Assembly (NCBI RefSeq): GCF_001613425.1
Contig: NZ_BDCI01000015.1
Location: 1-64,000, forward strand
Source of the DNA: Nocardia vulneris
Lineage (GTDB): Bacteria > Actinomycetota > Actinomycetes > Mycobacteriales > Mycobacteriaceae
DNA: 64,000 bases
Direction of reading: 5' to 3'
The notes below the pieces were generated by a model. That model ran no database searches, was not told the origin of the DNA, and saw only the letters and a list, made by a program, of their open reading frames with translations. Every line of letters begins with the position of its first letter. Position 1 is the first letter of the stretch. Made by a program: the position numbers and the translations under genes. Below, piece after piece: positions 52,626 through 61,255 of this stretch.

Positions 52626-55600
52626 TTGCATCTGAAGAGCCTGACGCTGAAGGGCTTCAAGTCCTTCGCGTCCGCGACGACGCTGCGCCTGGAACCCGGC
52701 ATCACGTGTGTGGTCGGTCCGAACGGATCCGGCAAGTCCAACGTGGTCGACGCACTCACCTGGGTGATGGGTGAGCAGGGTGCCAAGGCGCTGCGCGGCG
52801 GCAAGATGCAGGACGTGATCTTCGCGGGCACCGCGGGCCGGGCCCCGCTGGGGCGCGCCGAGGTGACCCTCACCATCGACAACTCCGACGGCGCGCTGCC
52901 GATCGACTACGCCGAGGTGTCCATCACCCGGCGTATGTTCCGGGACGGCGCGGGCGAATACGAGATCAACGGCAGCACCTGCCGGCTGATGGACGTGCAG
53001 GAACTGCTCAGTGACTCCGGCATCGGCCGCGAAATGCACGTCATCGTCGGACAGGGGCAGCTCTCCGCGATTCTGGAATCGCGCCCGGAGGATCGCCGCG
53101 CGTTCATCGAAGAGGCCGCGGGCGTGCTCAAGCACCGCAAGCGGAAAGAGAAGGCGGTCCGCAAGCTCGAGGCGATGCAGGCCAACCTGGCCCGGCTCAC
53201 CGACCTCACCACCGAGTTGCGCCGTCAGCTCAAACCGCTCGGCCGGCAGGCCGAGGTGGCGCGCCGCGCGCAGACCGTGCAGGCCGACCTGCGCGACGCC
53301 CGGATGCGCCTGGCCGCGGACGATCTGGTGACCCGCCGCGGCGAGCTGGAGAGCCAGCAGAGCAAGGAAGCCTACGCCCGCGAGCAGCACATCACCGTGC
53401 AGAGCGAACTCGACGCCGCCAATGCCGCGCTCGCCCAGCAGGAATTCCAGCTCTCCCGGCTGACGCCGAGCGCCGAAGCCGCCGCGCAGATCTGGTTCCA
53501 ATTGTCGGCGCTGGCCGAGCGGGTCAACGCGACCATCCGGATCGCGCAGGACCGGGCCCGCCATCTCGACACCGAAGCCCCGGTCGGCACGGGACGCGAC
53601 CCGGAACAGCTGGAAGCCGAAGCCGAACGGGTGGAAGCCGAGGAAGCCGAACTGCGCGAGGCCGTCGAGATCGCGACCGAGACGCTCGAGGCGGCCCGGG
53701 ACGCACTGGCCGAACGCGAACACTCCGCCAAAGCCGCCGAGCAGGCGCACCTCGCCGCCGTGCGCGCGATCGCGGACCGGCGCGAAGGCGTGGCGCGGCT
53801 CGCGGGCAAGGTCGACACGCTGCGCACCAGGGCGCAGTCGGTGGACGCCGAGATCTCCCGGCTCACCACCGCGATCGCCGACGCCCGGCAGCGCGGCGAG
53901 GCCGCGCAGACCGAATTCGACACGGTGCAGGCCGAACTCACCGAGTTGGACGCCGGCGAGGCCGGCCTGGACGCCCAGCACGAGCACGCGGTGCAGGCGC
54001 TCGCCCTGGCCGACCAGCGGGTGACCGAACTGCGCGAACAGGATCGCGAGGCGAGCAAGCGGGTCGCGTCGCTCTCGGCGCGGATCGAGGCGCTCGGCAT
54101 GAACCTGGCCCGTCGCGACGGTGCGGCCTGGCTGGTCGAGCACCGGTCCCAGGGGCTGCTCGGCCCGCTGTCCGGTCTGCTGCGGGTGCACGGCGGTTTC
54201 GAAGCCGCGGTCGCCACCGCGCTCGGCCCGCTCGCCGACGCGGTCGCCGCCGACACCGGGGAATCCGCGCATGCCGCCATCCGCGCGCTGAAGGAAGCCG
54301 ACGGCGGCCGTGCCGCACTGGTATTCGGCGCCGACGGCGGCCATCGCCCGCATCCCGGACCGCTGCCGGGCGCGGCCCGCTGGCTGTCCGATGTGGTCGA
54401 GTGCCCGGACAGCGTGCGCGCGGCGATCATGGCACTCACCGCCGGTATCGCCGTAGCCGATGATCTGGCCGCGGCCCGTGCGGTGATCGCGGCTCGCCCG
54501 GACGTGCGGGTGGTCACCCGCGACGGCGACCTCACCGGAACCGGCTGGCTGCTCGGCGGCTCCGATCGCGCGCCCAGCCAACTGGAGATCCAGGCCGATA
54601 TCGACACCGCCAAGGCCGATCTGGTCGCGGCGCAACGCCGGGCCGAAGAACTGGAAGCCGCGTTGTCCGGCGCGCTGGCCGAACAGGCCGACCGCAAGGA
54701 CGCCGTCGATCAGGCGCTGCTCGCGTTGCACGAATCCGATCAGTCCCTGGTCGCCATCTATGACCGGCTCGGCCGGCTCGGGCACGCGGCCCGCACCGCC
54801 CAGGCCGACAACGACCGGCTGCTCGCCCAGCGCGCGGAAACCGAAGCGAGCCGGGAAGAATCGCTGACCTCGCTCGCCGAACTCGAAGACCGGCTGCGCA
54901 ACGCCGAACTGGAACAGACCGAGATCGACTCCGACGGCACCGCGGCGGGCACCGAGACCGCGGGCCGGGAACGCGAAGAAGCCGCCGCCGCACTGGCCGA
55001 GGCCAGGTCGATGGAGGTCGAGGCGCGCCTGTCGGTGCGCACCGCCGAGGAACGCGCGGAATCGGTACGCGGCAAAGCGGATTCGCTGCGCCGCGCCGCC
55101 CGCGCCGAACGGGAGACACGGGCCAGGGCCGAACGGGCCCAGGCCTCGCGTAAGAAGGCCGCCGAAGTCGCCGCCGCGGTCGCCGAATCCGGGGCCAAGG
55201 TCGCCGCCGAACTGGAAAAGGTGGTGGCGGAGGCGGGTGCCCGCCGCGACGATCTGGTCCGCCGCCGCGGCGAAGCCGCCGCCCAGGTCGAACAGGTCAA
55301 GGAGCGGGTGCGGGCCCTGTCCACCCAGCTCGCCCAGCTCACCGACGCGGTGCACCGCGACGAAGTCGCGAAAGCCCAAGCGGCCCTGCGCATCGAGCAG
55401 CTCGAGGCGACGATCTCCGAACAGTTCGGTATCGCGCTCAGCGATCTGATCGCCGAGTACGGTCCCGACGTGCCGTTGCCGCCGACCGACCTGGAATGGC
55501 AGGAGTACGAGCAGGCCAAGGAACGCGGCGAACAGGTCACCGCGCCCGCGCCGATGCCCTACGACCGCCAGACCCAGGAGCGGCGCGCCAAACGCGCGGA

Positions 55601-56240
55601 GAAGGACCTCACCACCCTCGGCAAGGTGAATCCCCTTGCGCTGGAAGAGTTCGCCGCGCTCGAGGAGCGCTACAACTTCCTCGCGACCCAGCTCGAGGAT
55701 GTGAAGAGCGCGCGCAAGGACCTGCTCGACGTGGTCGCCGAGGTGGACGCGCGCATCCTGCAGGTGTTCACCGAGGCGTGGGAGGACGTGGAACGCGAAT
55801 TCGTCGGTGTGTTCGCGAAACTGTTCCCCGGCGGTGAGGGCAGGCTGCTGCTCACCGACCCGTCCGACATGCTCACCACCGGTATCGAGGTGGAGGCGCG
55901 CCCGCCCGGCAAGAAGGTGAAGCGGCTCTCGCTGCTGTCCGGTGGCGAGAAGTCCCTCACCGCCGTCGCCCTGCTGGTCGCCATCTTCCGTGCCCGCCCC
56001 TCACCGTTCTATGTGATGGACGAGGTCGAGGCCGCCCTGGACGACACCAACCTGCGCCGCCTCATCGGCCTCTTCGAGCAGCTGCGCGAAAAGAGCCAGC
56101 TCATCGTCATCACCCACCAGAAACCCACCATGGAAATCGCCGACGCCCTCTACGGCGTCAGCATGCGCGGCGACGGCATCACTCAGGTCATCTCGCAACG
56201 CCTCCGCGGCGAAAACCTCACGCCCGCGGGCGCGGCGTAA
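52626..56240 (+). CDS. smc: Chromosome segregation ATPase SMC
   Basis: 1204-aa SMC protein that compacts and segregates chromosomes. The N-terminal ATPase half has [20 protein letters not shown] and Walker [10 protein letters not shown]; coiled coil from about 165; hinge about 500-660 ([34 protein letters not shown]); second coiled coil; C-terminal signature [20 protein letters not shown] and Walker [15 protein letters not shown] chose TTG 52626 ([15 protein letters not shown]), which matches the mycobacterial start, with GAAAGG about 9 nt before. The frame is open upstream to 52452 but not conserved-looking. Unlike M. tuberculosis, ftsY is not next: about 5 kb of extra genes follow. Confidence 0.97.
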   Translation: MHLKSLTLKGFKSFASATTLRLEPGITCVVGPNGSGKSNVVDALTWVMGEQGAKALRGGKMQDVIFAGTAGRAPLGRAEVTLTIDNSDGALPIDYAEVSITRRMFRDGAGEYEINGSTCRLMDVQELLSDSGIGREMHVIVGQGQLSAILESRPEDRRAFIEEAAGVLKHRKRKEKAVRKLEAMQANLARLTDLTTELRRQLKPLGRQAEVARRAQTVQADLRDARMRLAADDLVTRRGELESQQSKEAYAREQHITVQSELDAANAALAQQEFQLSRLTPSAEAAAQIWFQLSALAERVNATIRIAQDRARHLDTEAPVGTGRDPEQLEAEAERVEAEEAELREAVEIATETLEAARDALAEREHSAKAAEQAHLAAVRAIADRREGVARLAGKVDTLRTRAQSVDAEISRLTTAIADARQRGEAAQTEFDTVQAELTELDAGEAGLDAQHEHAVQALALADQRVTELREQDREASKRVASLSARIEALGMNLARRDGAAWLVEHRSQGLLGPLSGLLRVHGGFEAAVATALGPLADAVAADTGESAHAAIRALKEADGGRAALVFGADGGHRPHPGPLPGAARWLSDVVECPDSVRAAIMALTAGIAVADDLAAARAVIAARPDVRVVTRDGDLTGTGWLLGGSDRAPSQLEIQADIDTAKADLVAAQRRAEELEAALSGALAEQADRKDAVDQALLALHESDQSLVAIYDRLGRLGHAARTAQADNDRLLAQRAETEASREESLTSLAELEDRLRNAELEQTEIDSDGTAAGTETAGREREEAAAALAEARSMEVEARLSVRTAEERAESVRGKADSLRRAARAERETRARAERAQASRKKAAEVAAAVAESGAKVAAELEKVVAEAGARRDDLVRRRGEAAAQVEQVKERVRALSTQLAQLTDAVHRDEVAKAQAALRIEQLEATISEQFGIALSDLIAEYGPDVPLPPTDLEWQEYEQAKERGEQVTAPAPMPYDRQTQERRAKRAEKDLTTLGKVNPLALEEFAALEERYNFLATQLEDVKSARKDLLDVVAEVDARILQVFTEAWEDVEREFVGVFAKLFPGGEGRLLLTDPSDMLTTGIEVEARPPGKKVKRLSLLSGGEKSLTAVALLVAIFRARPSPFYVMDEVEAALDDTNLRRLIGLFEQLREKSQLIVITHQKPTMEIADALYGVSMRGDGITQVISQRLRGENLTPAGAA

Positions 56241-56293
56241 ACCGACAGAGTCGGTGATCGACAGTTGCTCGGGGCGTAGTTAAGCTGCCATGC

Positions 56294-56521
56294 ATGGCCG
56301 AAGGTGGGGGAGCACCGCGCACCCAGAATTTCGCCGTGGCTCCAGCAGCCTGGAGCCGCTTGTATGAGCCTGTGGGGGAGCTACGGTCCGGGCTGGACTC
56401 AGCCGGCATCGGCGTGGACTGGGTGCTGAGCGACGGTTGGCCCGGTAGCCGCGCAGGCATACGACACCGCGCACACCGAATGGGTGAAGCGATGCCCGCA
56501 GTCGCTACACCCACGCGATAG
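56294..56521 (+). pseudogene. Probable frameshifted WXG100-like gene
   Basis: A 75-codon frame upstream of the toxin gene reads LRSGLDSAGIGVDWVLSDGW then PG, then loses sense. In the +1 frame at 56448-56489 the peptide AAQAYDTAHTEWVK appears, and the original frame resumes with MPAVATPTR. Joined, these give the W-x-G turn and second helix of a WXG100 protein (DGWPG-AAQAYDTAHTEWVK-MPAVA). One inserted base near 56447 and one lost near 56490 would explain it. ESX toxins commonly follow such a gene. The peptide match is by eye; a novel short intact protein is the alternative. Confidence 0.4.
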
Positions 56522-56557
56522 ACCTGAACTACTAGATGGTGGTCCGGGGGTGAGGCA

Positions 56558-58078
56558 GTGGGCGACGACCTGAAGTTGGATTGGCAGGTCTACTACTACG
56601 ACGCCGCCGCGAAATGCCATGAGATCGCGACCAATCTACGTGCTGCGGACAAGCCACTGCACGATGCCGTCAAGAACGACTGTGCGGGCATGGCTGGGGA
56701 CGCCAACGGCTGCAAACAGTGGGGCACCAAATACGACCAGCTAGCTCAGCAGACCATGCAAACCTGCACCAACCTTGCCGACGCGCTTACCAATTACGGT
56801 TACGTCCTCTCCGCGATGGGCTACAACTACGCAGTCGCGAACAACAGCAATCCGTTGCCGCAGCGTCCGGTCGTCGCTCCGCTACCGGAGTACAAGGTCA
56901 CCATCGCGTCGTCGGTCGGTGACAACGGTCCCGGCGTGCACGAAAAAGACGGCGCCGGCATAAAGGAGTTCTACGACAAGCTGGTCGACAAGATCGGGGA
57001 GGAGTTCGGCAAACTTCCCAACGGTGACGTCGACAAGTTGAGCAAGGCATCCACCGCATGGCGCACGTTCGCCGAGCACGCCACGATCACCGGTTCGGCA
57101 GGGCAACTCGCGGGTGCCATCGGTTTGTTCGATGGTGTCGCGGACAAGAAGAACCTGGAGCTGGTCCTCGAGAACCTGACCACACTTCGAGACAGCGCCG
57201 GCCAGGTCGCTCTGGCCGCACAGAACTTGGCAACGCCGGTGGCTGAATTCCACACCGGCACCGTGGATGCTCGCAAGACGTTCGAGTCCGAGATCAATAC
57301 TCTCGTCATCGGTGCTGGAATCGCCGTCGCGCTGGGAGTTGTCGCAGCCGCCTTCAGCTTTGGGGGCAGTTTGGCAGTCAGCGGCGGCGCCGTTGTCGGG
57401 CTCGTCGCCAACACCATCAACGCCATCCGCACGGCCTATACCGCCAGCAGACTGTATCGAATCGTCGGTCTCACCGCTGCGACCGCAACGGCTGCCGTCG
57501 TTCTGACTCATTTCGACAAAGTGCCCAGTGAAGCACTCCTGGACCTGAGCGCAAAACTCACCGCGATTATCGGTATGCGTGTGCTCATCGACGGTGCAGA
57601 CGGGGTGCAGCCCGGTTCATCGAACGCTTCCAACACGCCCGGAACGACTGAGTACCAGAAGCGCGTCGAAGAACTTGCGCAAGACCCGGCGAAAAACGGG
57701 AAAGTGAACCCCCAGTCGAAACGGGAGGCAGAGGTGGGTTTGGGTTTGGAGAACTCCGGCGCGGTCGAAGGACCGATCACCCGAGCTCCGTTGGGAGCCA
57801 ACGGAGAGGACCAAGGCGAGTTCATCGATGCCTCAGGCAAACGGTGGGACGTGAAAAGCTCACCGGATGTCATTCCGGACTACAGACCGGCCCAGGTTGC
57901 GGGCAATCCGATACCCAATCCGCAAACTGATCAGGAATTCACCGAAATGATCGAGGATTCGATCGCAGACGGTGAGGGTGTCATGATCGATCAGAGCGGG
58001 ATGACGCCCGCCCGGATAGCACGCCTGAAGCAACTGGTCGAGAGTCACCCCGAGTGGCAAGGAAAGGTGCTTTGGTAG
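56558..58078 (+). CDS. Probable ESX-exported polymorphic toxin with nuclease-like tail
   Basis: 506-aa protein, GTG start after GGGTGAGG. Residues 1-95 are helical and WXG100/LXG-like (QWGTKYDQLAQQ at 54-65). Residues 160-240 are helical; 247-315 contain glycine/alanine-rich hydrophobic stretches (INTLVIGAGIAVALGVVAAA; LTAATATAAVVL). A Ser/Asn/Pro linker (350-365) leads to a C-terminal domain with Glu392/398, then GEFIDASGKRWDVKSSPD: Asp431-x-Lys433 resembles a PD-(D/E)XK nuclease core, followed by IADGEGVMIDQSGMTPARI. Codon use is poorer in G/C than in smc or ftsY, and conserved smc-ftsY synteny is interrupted, both suggesting transfer. The next gene is a likely immunity protein. Confidence 0.72.
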   Translation: MGDDLKLDWQVYYYDAAAKCHEIATNLRAADKPLHDAVKNDCAGMAGDANGCKQWGTKYDQLAQQTMQTCTNLADALTNYGYVLSAMGYNYAVANNSNPLPQRPVVAPLPEYKVTIASSVGDNGPGVHEKDGAGIKEFYDKLVDKIGEEFGKLPNGDVDKLSKASTAWRTFAEHATITGSAGQLAGAIGLFDGVADKKNLELVLENLTTLRDSAGQVALAAQNLATPVAEFHTGTVDARKTFESEINTLVIGAGIAVALGVVAAAFSFGGSLAVSGGAVVGLVANTINAIRTAYTASRLYRIVGLTAATATAAVVLTHFDKVPSEALLDLSAKLTAIIGMRVLIDGADGVQPGSSNASNTPGTTEYQKRVEELAQDPAKNGKVNPQSKREAEVGLGLENSGAVEGPITRAPLGANGEDQGEFIDASGKRWDVKSSPDVIPDYRPAQVAGNPIPNPQTDQEFTEMIEDSIADGEGVMIDQSGMTPARIARLKQLVESHPEWQGKVLW

Positions 58079-58080
58079 AG

Positions 58081-58749
58081 ATGACCACGGCTGATGGTCC
58101 CAGTTCGAGCAGTGTCGCCAGGTGGCCTTCGGATTCGGCGGCACATCGAGCATTGGCCGAGTATCTGCAGGTGCTGCCAGCCGATCCTGCTGCTGAGCGG
58201 ACGGCGGCTACGGTTCTCAACGGGTGGGGAGCGGATTTCTCGGGTGCGGATCTGTCGGGGCTGGACCTGCTCGGTGCGGAGTTGGGCAGCGCGAACATGA
58301 GTCGGGTGGTGCTCATCGACGCCGACCTATACACCGCTTCGCTCGGCGAGACTCGACTGGACGGCGCCGACCTCAGCGGTGCGGATCTGCGCAAGGTCCA
58401 GGGTCGCGGTTGTAAAGCGCAGTACGCCAACCTTTCCGGCGCCAATCTACAGCGAGCGGATTTCGCTCAGTCGAACTTTCGCGGCGCGGTTCTTCGAGGC
58501 ACACAGCTCCAACGAGTTACATTCTCAGGGGCGGACCTTCGAGAGGCGGACCTTCGAGATAGTGTTTTCGAGCGGACCAGACTGTCACGTGCGCGCATGG
58601 GGGGCTGCCGGGTCGCCGGGGCATCCGGACAGGTCATCGGGCCTGTCGACGTCGGCGTCGACACGTCGAAGCTGCTGGACGGCCCAGAGTTACGCGAGTG
58701 GTTCAGCGCCAACGGCGCGCCGTCGGTCGAGGTTCGCCCATCCGCTTAG
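58081..58749 (+). CDS. Pentapeptide-repeat protein, likely immunity factor
   Basis: 222-aa protein starting ATG 58081, 2 nt after the toxin stop, with GGAAAGG upstream. Residues 51-180 are about 25 tandem pentapeptides of type A(D/N)LXX: ADFSGADLSGLDLLGAELGS, ADLSGADLRK, ANLSGANLQRADF, ADLREADLRDSVF. This forms a right-handed quadrilateral beta helix that can mimic DNA. N-terminal 50 residues are helical; the tail has LLDGPELREWFSANGAPSVE. Its fixed position behind a predicted nuclease toxin makes immunity the best explanation. Fluoroquinolone-type (MfpA) resistance is less likely from context. Confidence 0.75.
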   Translation: MTTADGPSSSSVARWPSDSAAHRALAEYLQVLPADPAAERTAATVLNGWGADFSGADLSGLDLLGAELGSANMSRVVLIDADLYTASLGETRLDGADLSGADLRKVQGRGCKAQYANLSGANLQRADFAQSNFRGAVLRGTQLQRVTFSGADLREADLRDSVFERTRLSRARMGGCRVAGASGQVIGPVDVGVDTSKLLDGPELREWFSANGAPSVEVRPSA

Positions 58750-58829
58750 CTCCTAGGCAGGATTTCGATGCTGATGTATCAGCCCGTGCGGTGTCGAGCT
58801 GTGCTCGGCATTTCCGCGGCCCGCCTGGT

Positions 58830-58864
58830 GAAATCCCGCGGAGACGTCGCCTGCGCGGGATTTC
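58830..58864. terminator. Hairpin between convergent genes
   Basis: A perfect 11-bp stem (arm GAAATCCCGCG) with a 13-nt loop lies between the immunity gene and the convergent NmrA-like gene. Confidence 0.75.
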
Positions 58865-58875
58865 GCGGCTCGGGC

Positions 58876-59790
58876 CTAGGCGGTGGGGAGTCGGTCGTTG
58901 TCGAGTAGGGATTTGATTTGGGCGGCGCCGGTTTCGGCGAGCCAGGTGGCGAAGGTGCGCAGGGTGGGGTGGATGGCGCGGACGGTGTCGATATCGGCGC
59001 GCCAGCCGCCGGTTTCGCGCATCAGCCGCCAGGTGTAGGCGATCGATGCGCCGAGGGAGGCGGCGTAGGCCTCGTCCAGTTCCTGATAGCGGACGGGATG
59101 GCCGGTGACGGCGGCGATCGCGGCGGCGGCATCCGGCGGGGTGAGGGCGTCGCCGGCCAGCTCCAGGGTCCGGCCGTGGAAACGGTCGGGGTCGGCGAAG
59201 GCCAGGGCGGCGACCTCGGCGACGTCGGCCACCGCGATGACCTTCATCGGGCGGTCGGCGGGAAACATGTGCCGGTGTACGCCGTCGACGATGCCGTCGA
59301 GCGGCAGGCCGCGCAGCAGATAGTTCTCCATGAACCGGACCGGGCGCAGCAGGGTGTAGCGCGCCCCGCTGGCCGCGACGGCGTGTTCGATGCGCTGTTT
59401 GCCGCTCGCGCCCCACGAGGTGTCCTCGTTGAACGAGGCGATACCGGTGAACACGATCTGTGCCACCCCGGCTCGGCGGGCCGCGTCGACGAGCGCTTCG
59501 CCGCGTCGCGCTTCCCGCTCGACATCCCAGCCGTCCGGGTCGTAGGCGGCGGGCGGCACCGCGAAAAGGGCTGTGGCACCGGCCAGTGCGGTGGGCAGGG
59601 TGGCGGGGTCGTCGAAATCGCCGACCGCGAGTTCGGCGCCCGCCGCGGCGAGCGCTCGCGCGGCCGGCGCGTGCGGGTCGCGCACCAGCGCGCGGACCGC
59701 ACGCCCGTCGGCGAGCAGTTTGCGGGCGGTCGCGCCGCCCTGCTTGCCGGTGGCGCCGGTGACCAGGATGAGGTGCTGCGAAGAAGACAT
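58876..59790 (-). CDS. NmrA-like NAD(P)-binding protein
   Basis: 304-aa atypical short-chain dehydrogenase of the NmrA family. Nucleotide-binding motif ILVTGATGKQGGATARKLL (residues 8-26), ALVRDPHAPAARAL, VGDFDDPATLPTALAGATAL and the typical YTLLRPVRFMENYL. No Tyr-x3-Lys catalytic pair is seen, so it may be a redox sensor rather than an enzyme. Start ATG 59790 (MSSSQHLILVTGATG). It diverges from a TetR regulator that probably controls it. Confidence 0.88.
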   Translation of the reverse strand: MSSSQHLILVTGATGKQGGATARKLLADGRAVRALVRDPHAPAARALAAAGAELAVGDFDDPATLPTALAGATALFAVPPAAYDPDGWDVEREARRGEALVDAARRAGVAQIVFTGIASFNEDTSWGASGKQRIEHAVAASGARYTLLRPVRFMENYLLRGLPLDGIVDGVHRHMFPADRPMKVIAVADVAEVAALAFADPDRFHGRTLELAGDALTPPDAAAAIAAVTGHPVRYQELDEAYAASLGASIAYTWRLMRETGGWRADIDTVRAIHPTLRTFATWLAETGAAQIKSLLDNDRLPTA

Positions 59791-59825
59791 GCTCGCCTTG
59801 TCTGTCGATAGAATCGGGTCGGACA

Positions 59826-59850
59826 ACCCGTATTTCGGGACGGTACGGGT
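59826..59850. promoter_or_regulatory. Candidate TetR operator between NmrA-like and TetR genes
   Basis: ACCCGTA (59826-59832) and TACGGGT (59844-59850) are perfect inverted arms 11 bp apart, in the middle of the 106-bp divergent region. An inner CCCG-TATTT-CGGG also occurs. This is the expected place for autoregulation by the TetR at 59897. Confidence 0.5.
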
Positions 59851-59896
59851 GGCCTGGCCCGCTTGACCAGGTCGAAGAACGGAAGGCCGTAACGAA

Positions 59897-60652
59897 TTGA
59901 CTGCCCCACCCACCGCCCGCAGCGACGCCACCCGCAATCGCGCCGCGGTGCTGTCCGCCGCACAACGCGCGTTCGCCGAGCAGGGGCCGACGGTGTCGCT
60001 GGCGGAGGTGGCCCGGCGGGCCGGGGTCGGCGCGGGCACCGTCTACCGGCACTTCCCGACGAAAGTCGATCTGCTGGAAGCGGTTATGCAGCAGCGCGTG
60101 GACCGGCTCGCCCAACTGGCCGCCGATCGGCTGGGCGCGCCGGATCCCGGTGCCGCCTTCTTCGATTTCTGCACGCAGGTGGTGGTGTCGACGCCGGGCA
60201 ATCAGGCGCTGTGCGATCTGGTGCAGTCCGATGACGGTTGGCCGCGCGCTTTGTTGATGAGTGCGGGCGCACGATTCCATCAGGCGCTGGGCGCGCTGCT
60301 GACGGCCGCGCAGCGTCAGGGCGCGGTCCGCCCGGATCTCGAGGTCTCGGATGTGCTGGCGATCTTCACCGGTTGCGTTGCCATCCAACGACTTCAACCG
60401 ACCGACGGTGCACTGGGCCGGACGGCCGCGTTGGTCATCGATGCGATGCGTGCCCCGGGCGTAACGAATCGTCCCGCCGCGGCGGGCGAAACTCGTAACG
60501 AAACGGCGGATAGTAACGAAACGCGGTGCCCGGTGTGCGCCGGTGCCGTCCGGCACTCGGGCACCGGCCGTCGTCCGCGATATTGCTCACCCGCCTGCCG
60601 GCAGAAAGCGCACCGTCGCCGCGCGGCGACGACGCGAACACGTGGCGCATAA
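59897..60652 (+). CDS. TetR regulator with a C-terminal zinc-ribbon-like tail
   Basis: 251-aa protein starting TTG 59897 after GGAAGG. The HTH is SLAEVARRAGVGAGTVYRHF (about residues 36-55), followed by a TetR ligand domain. Residues about 215-245 add CPVCAGAVRHSGTGRRPRYCSPACRQKAHRR-type sequence: Cys-x2-Cys ... Cys-x3-Cys, a small treble-clef/zinc-ribbon pattern with basic flanks. Such tails occur as separate mini-proteins in actinobacteria; fusion to TetR could add DNA or metal sensing. It is divergent from the NmrA-like gene. Confidence 0.85.
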   Translation: MTAPPTARSDATRNRAAVLSAAQRAFAEQGPTVSLAEVARRAGVGAGTVYRHFPTKVDLLEAVMQQRVDRLAQLAADRLGAPDPGAAFFDFCTQVVVSTPGNQALCDLVQSDDGWPRALLMSAGARFHQALGALLTAAQRQGAVRPDLEVSDVLAIFTGCVAIQRLQPTDGALGRTAALVIDAMRAPGVTNRPAAAGETRNETADSNETRCPVCAGAVRHSGTGRRPRYCSPACRQKAHRRRAATTRTRGA

Positions 60653-60703
60653 GCGACACGTGTCGAGACCCGGTCACGGTCGAACGGGACAGGTCGAGCC
60701 CGA

Positions 60704-60730
60704 CGGCAGCCGGATCCGGCCGGGCTGCCG
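60704..60730. terminator. Hairpin after the TetR gene
   Basis: An 8-bp stem (arm CGGCAGCC, loop 11 nt) lies between the convergent TetR and DUF2237 genes. A palindrome CGACACGTGTCG is at 60654-60665 just after the TetR stop. Confidence 0.5.
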
Positions 60731-60745
60731 TGCGCGGCATGCGGA

Positions 60746-61135
60746 TTACAGCAGGTCGCTGACGTCGTCGGGCACGTCGACGGCGTATTTGCGCAGGATG
60801 TCCATCGAGATCACTTCCAGGGCGTTCTCGTGCGTGGCGGCCAGCACCACGGGTGCGGCGACACCGTCCTCGTGCGCGTGTAGCCACCGCACGGCCACCA
60901 CACACCACCGGTCGCCCGGCTGTAATCCCGGGAAGTTGTTCTCCGGCCGCGGCGTACTCAGATCGTTGCCGATGGACGCCTGATGCTCCAGGAATTCGGC
61001 CGTGACGACGGTGCACACGGTGTGGCTACCGAGATCCTCCGGCCCGGTGCTGCAGCAGCCGTCCCGGTAGAAGCCGGTGAGAGGATCGGCGCCGCACTCT
61101 TCCAGCGGCCCCCCAAGCACGTTTCGATCGGTCAC
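60746..61135 (-). CDS. DUF2237 family protein
   Basis: 129-aa protein matching DUF2237: NVLGGPLEECGADPLTGFYR, DGCCSTGPEDLGSHTVCTVV, TAEFLEHQASIGNDLSTPRP, FPGLQPGDRWCVVAVRWLHA and HENALEVISMDILRKYAVDV. The conserved cysteines (C14, C25, C26, C40) and tryptophans suggest a metal or thiol site. Start GTG 61135. Function unknown across the family. It is divergent from ftsY. Confidence 0.88.
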   Translation of the reverse strand: MTDRNVLGGPLEECGADPLTGFYRDGCCSTGPEDLGSHTVCTVVTAEFLEHQASIGNDLSTPRPENNFPGLQPGDRWCVVAVRWLHAHEDGVAAPVVLAATHENALEVISMDILRKYAVDVPDDVSDLL

Positions 61136-61255
61136 GTCGCCGATCCTATTGGCACGTCGCGAGAAGTTCCGCAGGACAAGAAATCTCGGGGGTTGTGTGT
61201 CGGCACCGGGGCGGCGTGGTAAAGCGGGCCGGTTCGTTCTGCAAGGATGGGGCGC

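Noticed and set aside
52470-55379. Minus-strand open frame of about 970 codons antisense to smc
   Set aside because: Shadow of smc; composition is Gly/Arg-rich and no start signal is found.
60654-60665. Palindrome CGACACGTGTCG after the TetR gene
   Set aside because: Short G+C-rich palindrome in a convergent region; not enough to call an operator.
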